Part shown: one piece after another, positions 63,557 to 64,000 of the stretch
Numbering within the stretch: position 1 is the first letter of the stretch
Layout: every line of letters starts with the position of its first letter
Assembly: GCF_026914185.1 (NCBI RefSeq)
Contig: NC_070572.1
Coordinates: forward strand, 4,898,001-4,962,000
Reading direction: 5' to 3'
Source: Puccinia triticina
Taxonomy: Eukaryota > Basidiomycota > Pucciniomycetes > Pucciniales > Pucciniaceae
Length of the DNA stretch: 64,000 nt
Position numbers and translations under genes: made by a program
Notes under the pieces: generated by a model
What the model was told of the DNA's origin: nothing
The model's input: the letters and a program-made list of their open reading frames with translations, nothing else
Database searches by the model: none

Positions 63557-64000
63557 TCAAAACCGGTTGATGTGAAGCTTGACAAGTGATCCAATGCGCT
63601 TGTTCTTTGCCTGCGCCTTGGTCAGGAAGTCTGCAAGTTGGTTGTTGGTGCTAACGTAGCGGGTTTCAGCCTGTCCTTCGCTGATGAATTCGCGGATCCA
63701 ATGATACTTTATTGGGATGTGCTTGGTTCGTTGTTGAAACATTGGATTGTTGGCAAGAGCAATTGCTGATTGGTTATCGACAAGGAGTGACAGCTTGCCA
63801 GATAATTTAACATTGAGGGAATCAAGGAGTGTAAGAAGCCATTTTGCCTCCTGAGCAGCCTCAAAAAGAGAGATGTATTTGGCTTCCGTTGTTGAAGCCG
63901 CCACTACAGGTTGCTTGTGCGAACGCCAGGAAATGATTGAGTCATTGAAAGTGGTGATATAACCTGAGTACGAGTGCCTATCCAAAACGTCATTGGCCCA
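63557..64000 (-). CDS. C-terminal RNase H of another Ty1/copia polyprotein (runs off the window)
   Basis: Minus strand, open to the right edge. Motifs: YSGYITTFNDSIISWRSHKQ, STTEAKYISLFEAAQEAKWL, LVDNQSAIALANNP, RTKHIPIKYHWIREFI, YVSTNNQLADFLTKA; ends at 63557. This is the canonical plant/fungal copia RNase H (SxTEAEY/DNxSAIxLAxNP/KHIxxRxHxIRE), a different lineage from A2 and B. A purine-rich GCAAGGGAGGG just beyond the stop (minus strand, 63556-63543) should be the polypurine tract, with the 3' LTR extending left from about 63542. Confidence 0.9.
   Translation of the reverse strand, partial: WANDVLDRHSYSGYITTFNDSIISWRSHKQPVVAASTTEAKYISLFEAAQEAKWLLTLLDSLNVKLSGKLSLLVDNQSAIALANNPMFQQRTKHIPIKYHWIREFISEGQAETRYVSTNNQLADFLTKAQAKNKRIGSLVKLHINRF

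Overview
The window looks like part of a rust fungus (Pucciniales, Puccinia-like) nuclear genome. The evidence is spliced genes with short GT-AG introns, a Tet-like 2OG-Fe(II) oxygenase and an alpha-type protein kinase of the kinds expanded in rusts, and wall-to-wall Ty1/copia and Ty3-type retroelements. I ran no search; all family calls come from reading motifs.

Positions 1-43502 are essentially one very old Ty1/copia element (called C0 here) blown apart by nested insertions. Its gag, protease, integrase, RT and RNase H pieces lie in order and in one direction. Removing the insertions, each framed by its target duplication, restores continuity; the decisive joint is the CCGG duplication at 6215-6218 and 29052-29055. 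Inside C0 are: solo LTRs L1 (1147-3696, holding a small TRIM-like element R and a CACTA-like MITE), L2 (3732-4642), M1 (4803-5781) and K (6219-29051); M2 (29079-30000); a PIF/Harbinger-like element H1 (31316-39847) that carries a gag-only Ty3-type element G1, itself carrying a MITE made of TAGCG words; a GC-rich segment with a hAT-like MITE pair (40310-41932); and solo LTR S4 (42421-42955). K in turn contains copia A (6640-19418, interrupted by copia B, S1 and S2), solo LTR L3 (19431-27685, split by an unidentified insertion that carries the young copia A2 at 20261-25206) and solo LTR S3. A2 has identical 101-bp LTRs and a perfect 5-bp duplication, so it is the youngest insertion here.

From about 44.5 kb the sequence is gene-bearing: a SWT1-like PIN-domain gene (44542-46815, minus), an alpha/beta-hydrolase-fold gene without the usual nucleophile (47353-49881, minus), and a DUF1776-like gene (51104-53074, minus). 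Next come a CENP-B/Tc5-type HTH pseudogene split by a foldback element (53559-55038), a composite Mutator-like/foldback element (55883-58190), an alpha-kinase gene or pseudogene (58191-60351, plus), a Tet-like 2OG-Fe(II) oxygenase gene with a frameshift (60484-61803, minus), tandem repeats, and the RNase H end of another copia element running off the right edge (minus).

Recurring themes: LTRs of several families use 4-bp CCGN/NCGG target duplications; copia elements have ~100-bp LTRs and primer sites matching the 5' half of a tRNA; most premature stops are TGA at former CGN codons, including one direct CGA/TGA pair between A2 and A.
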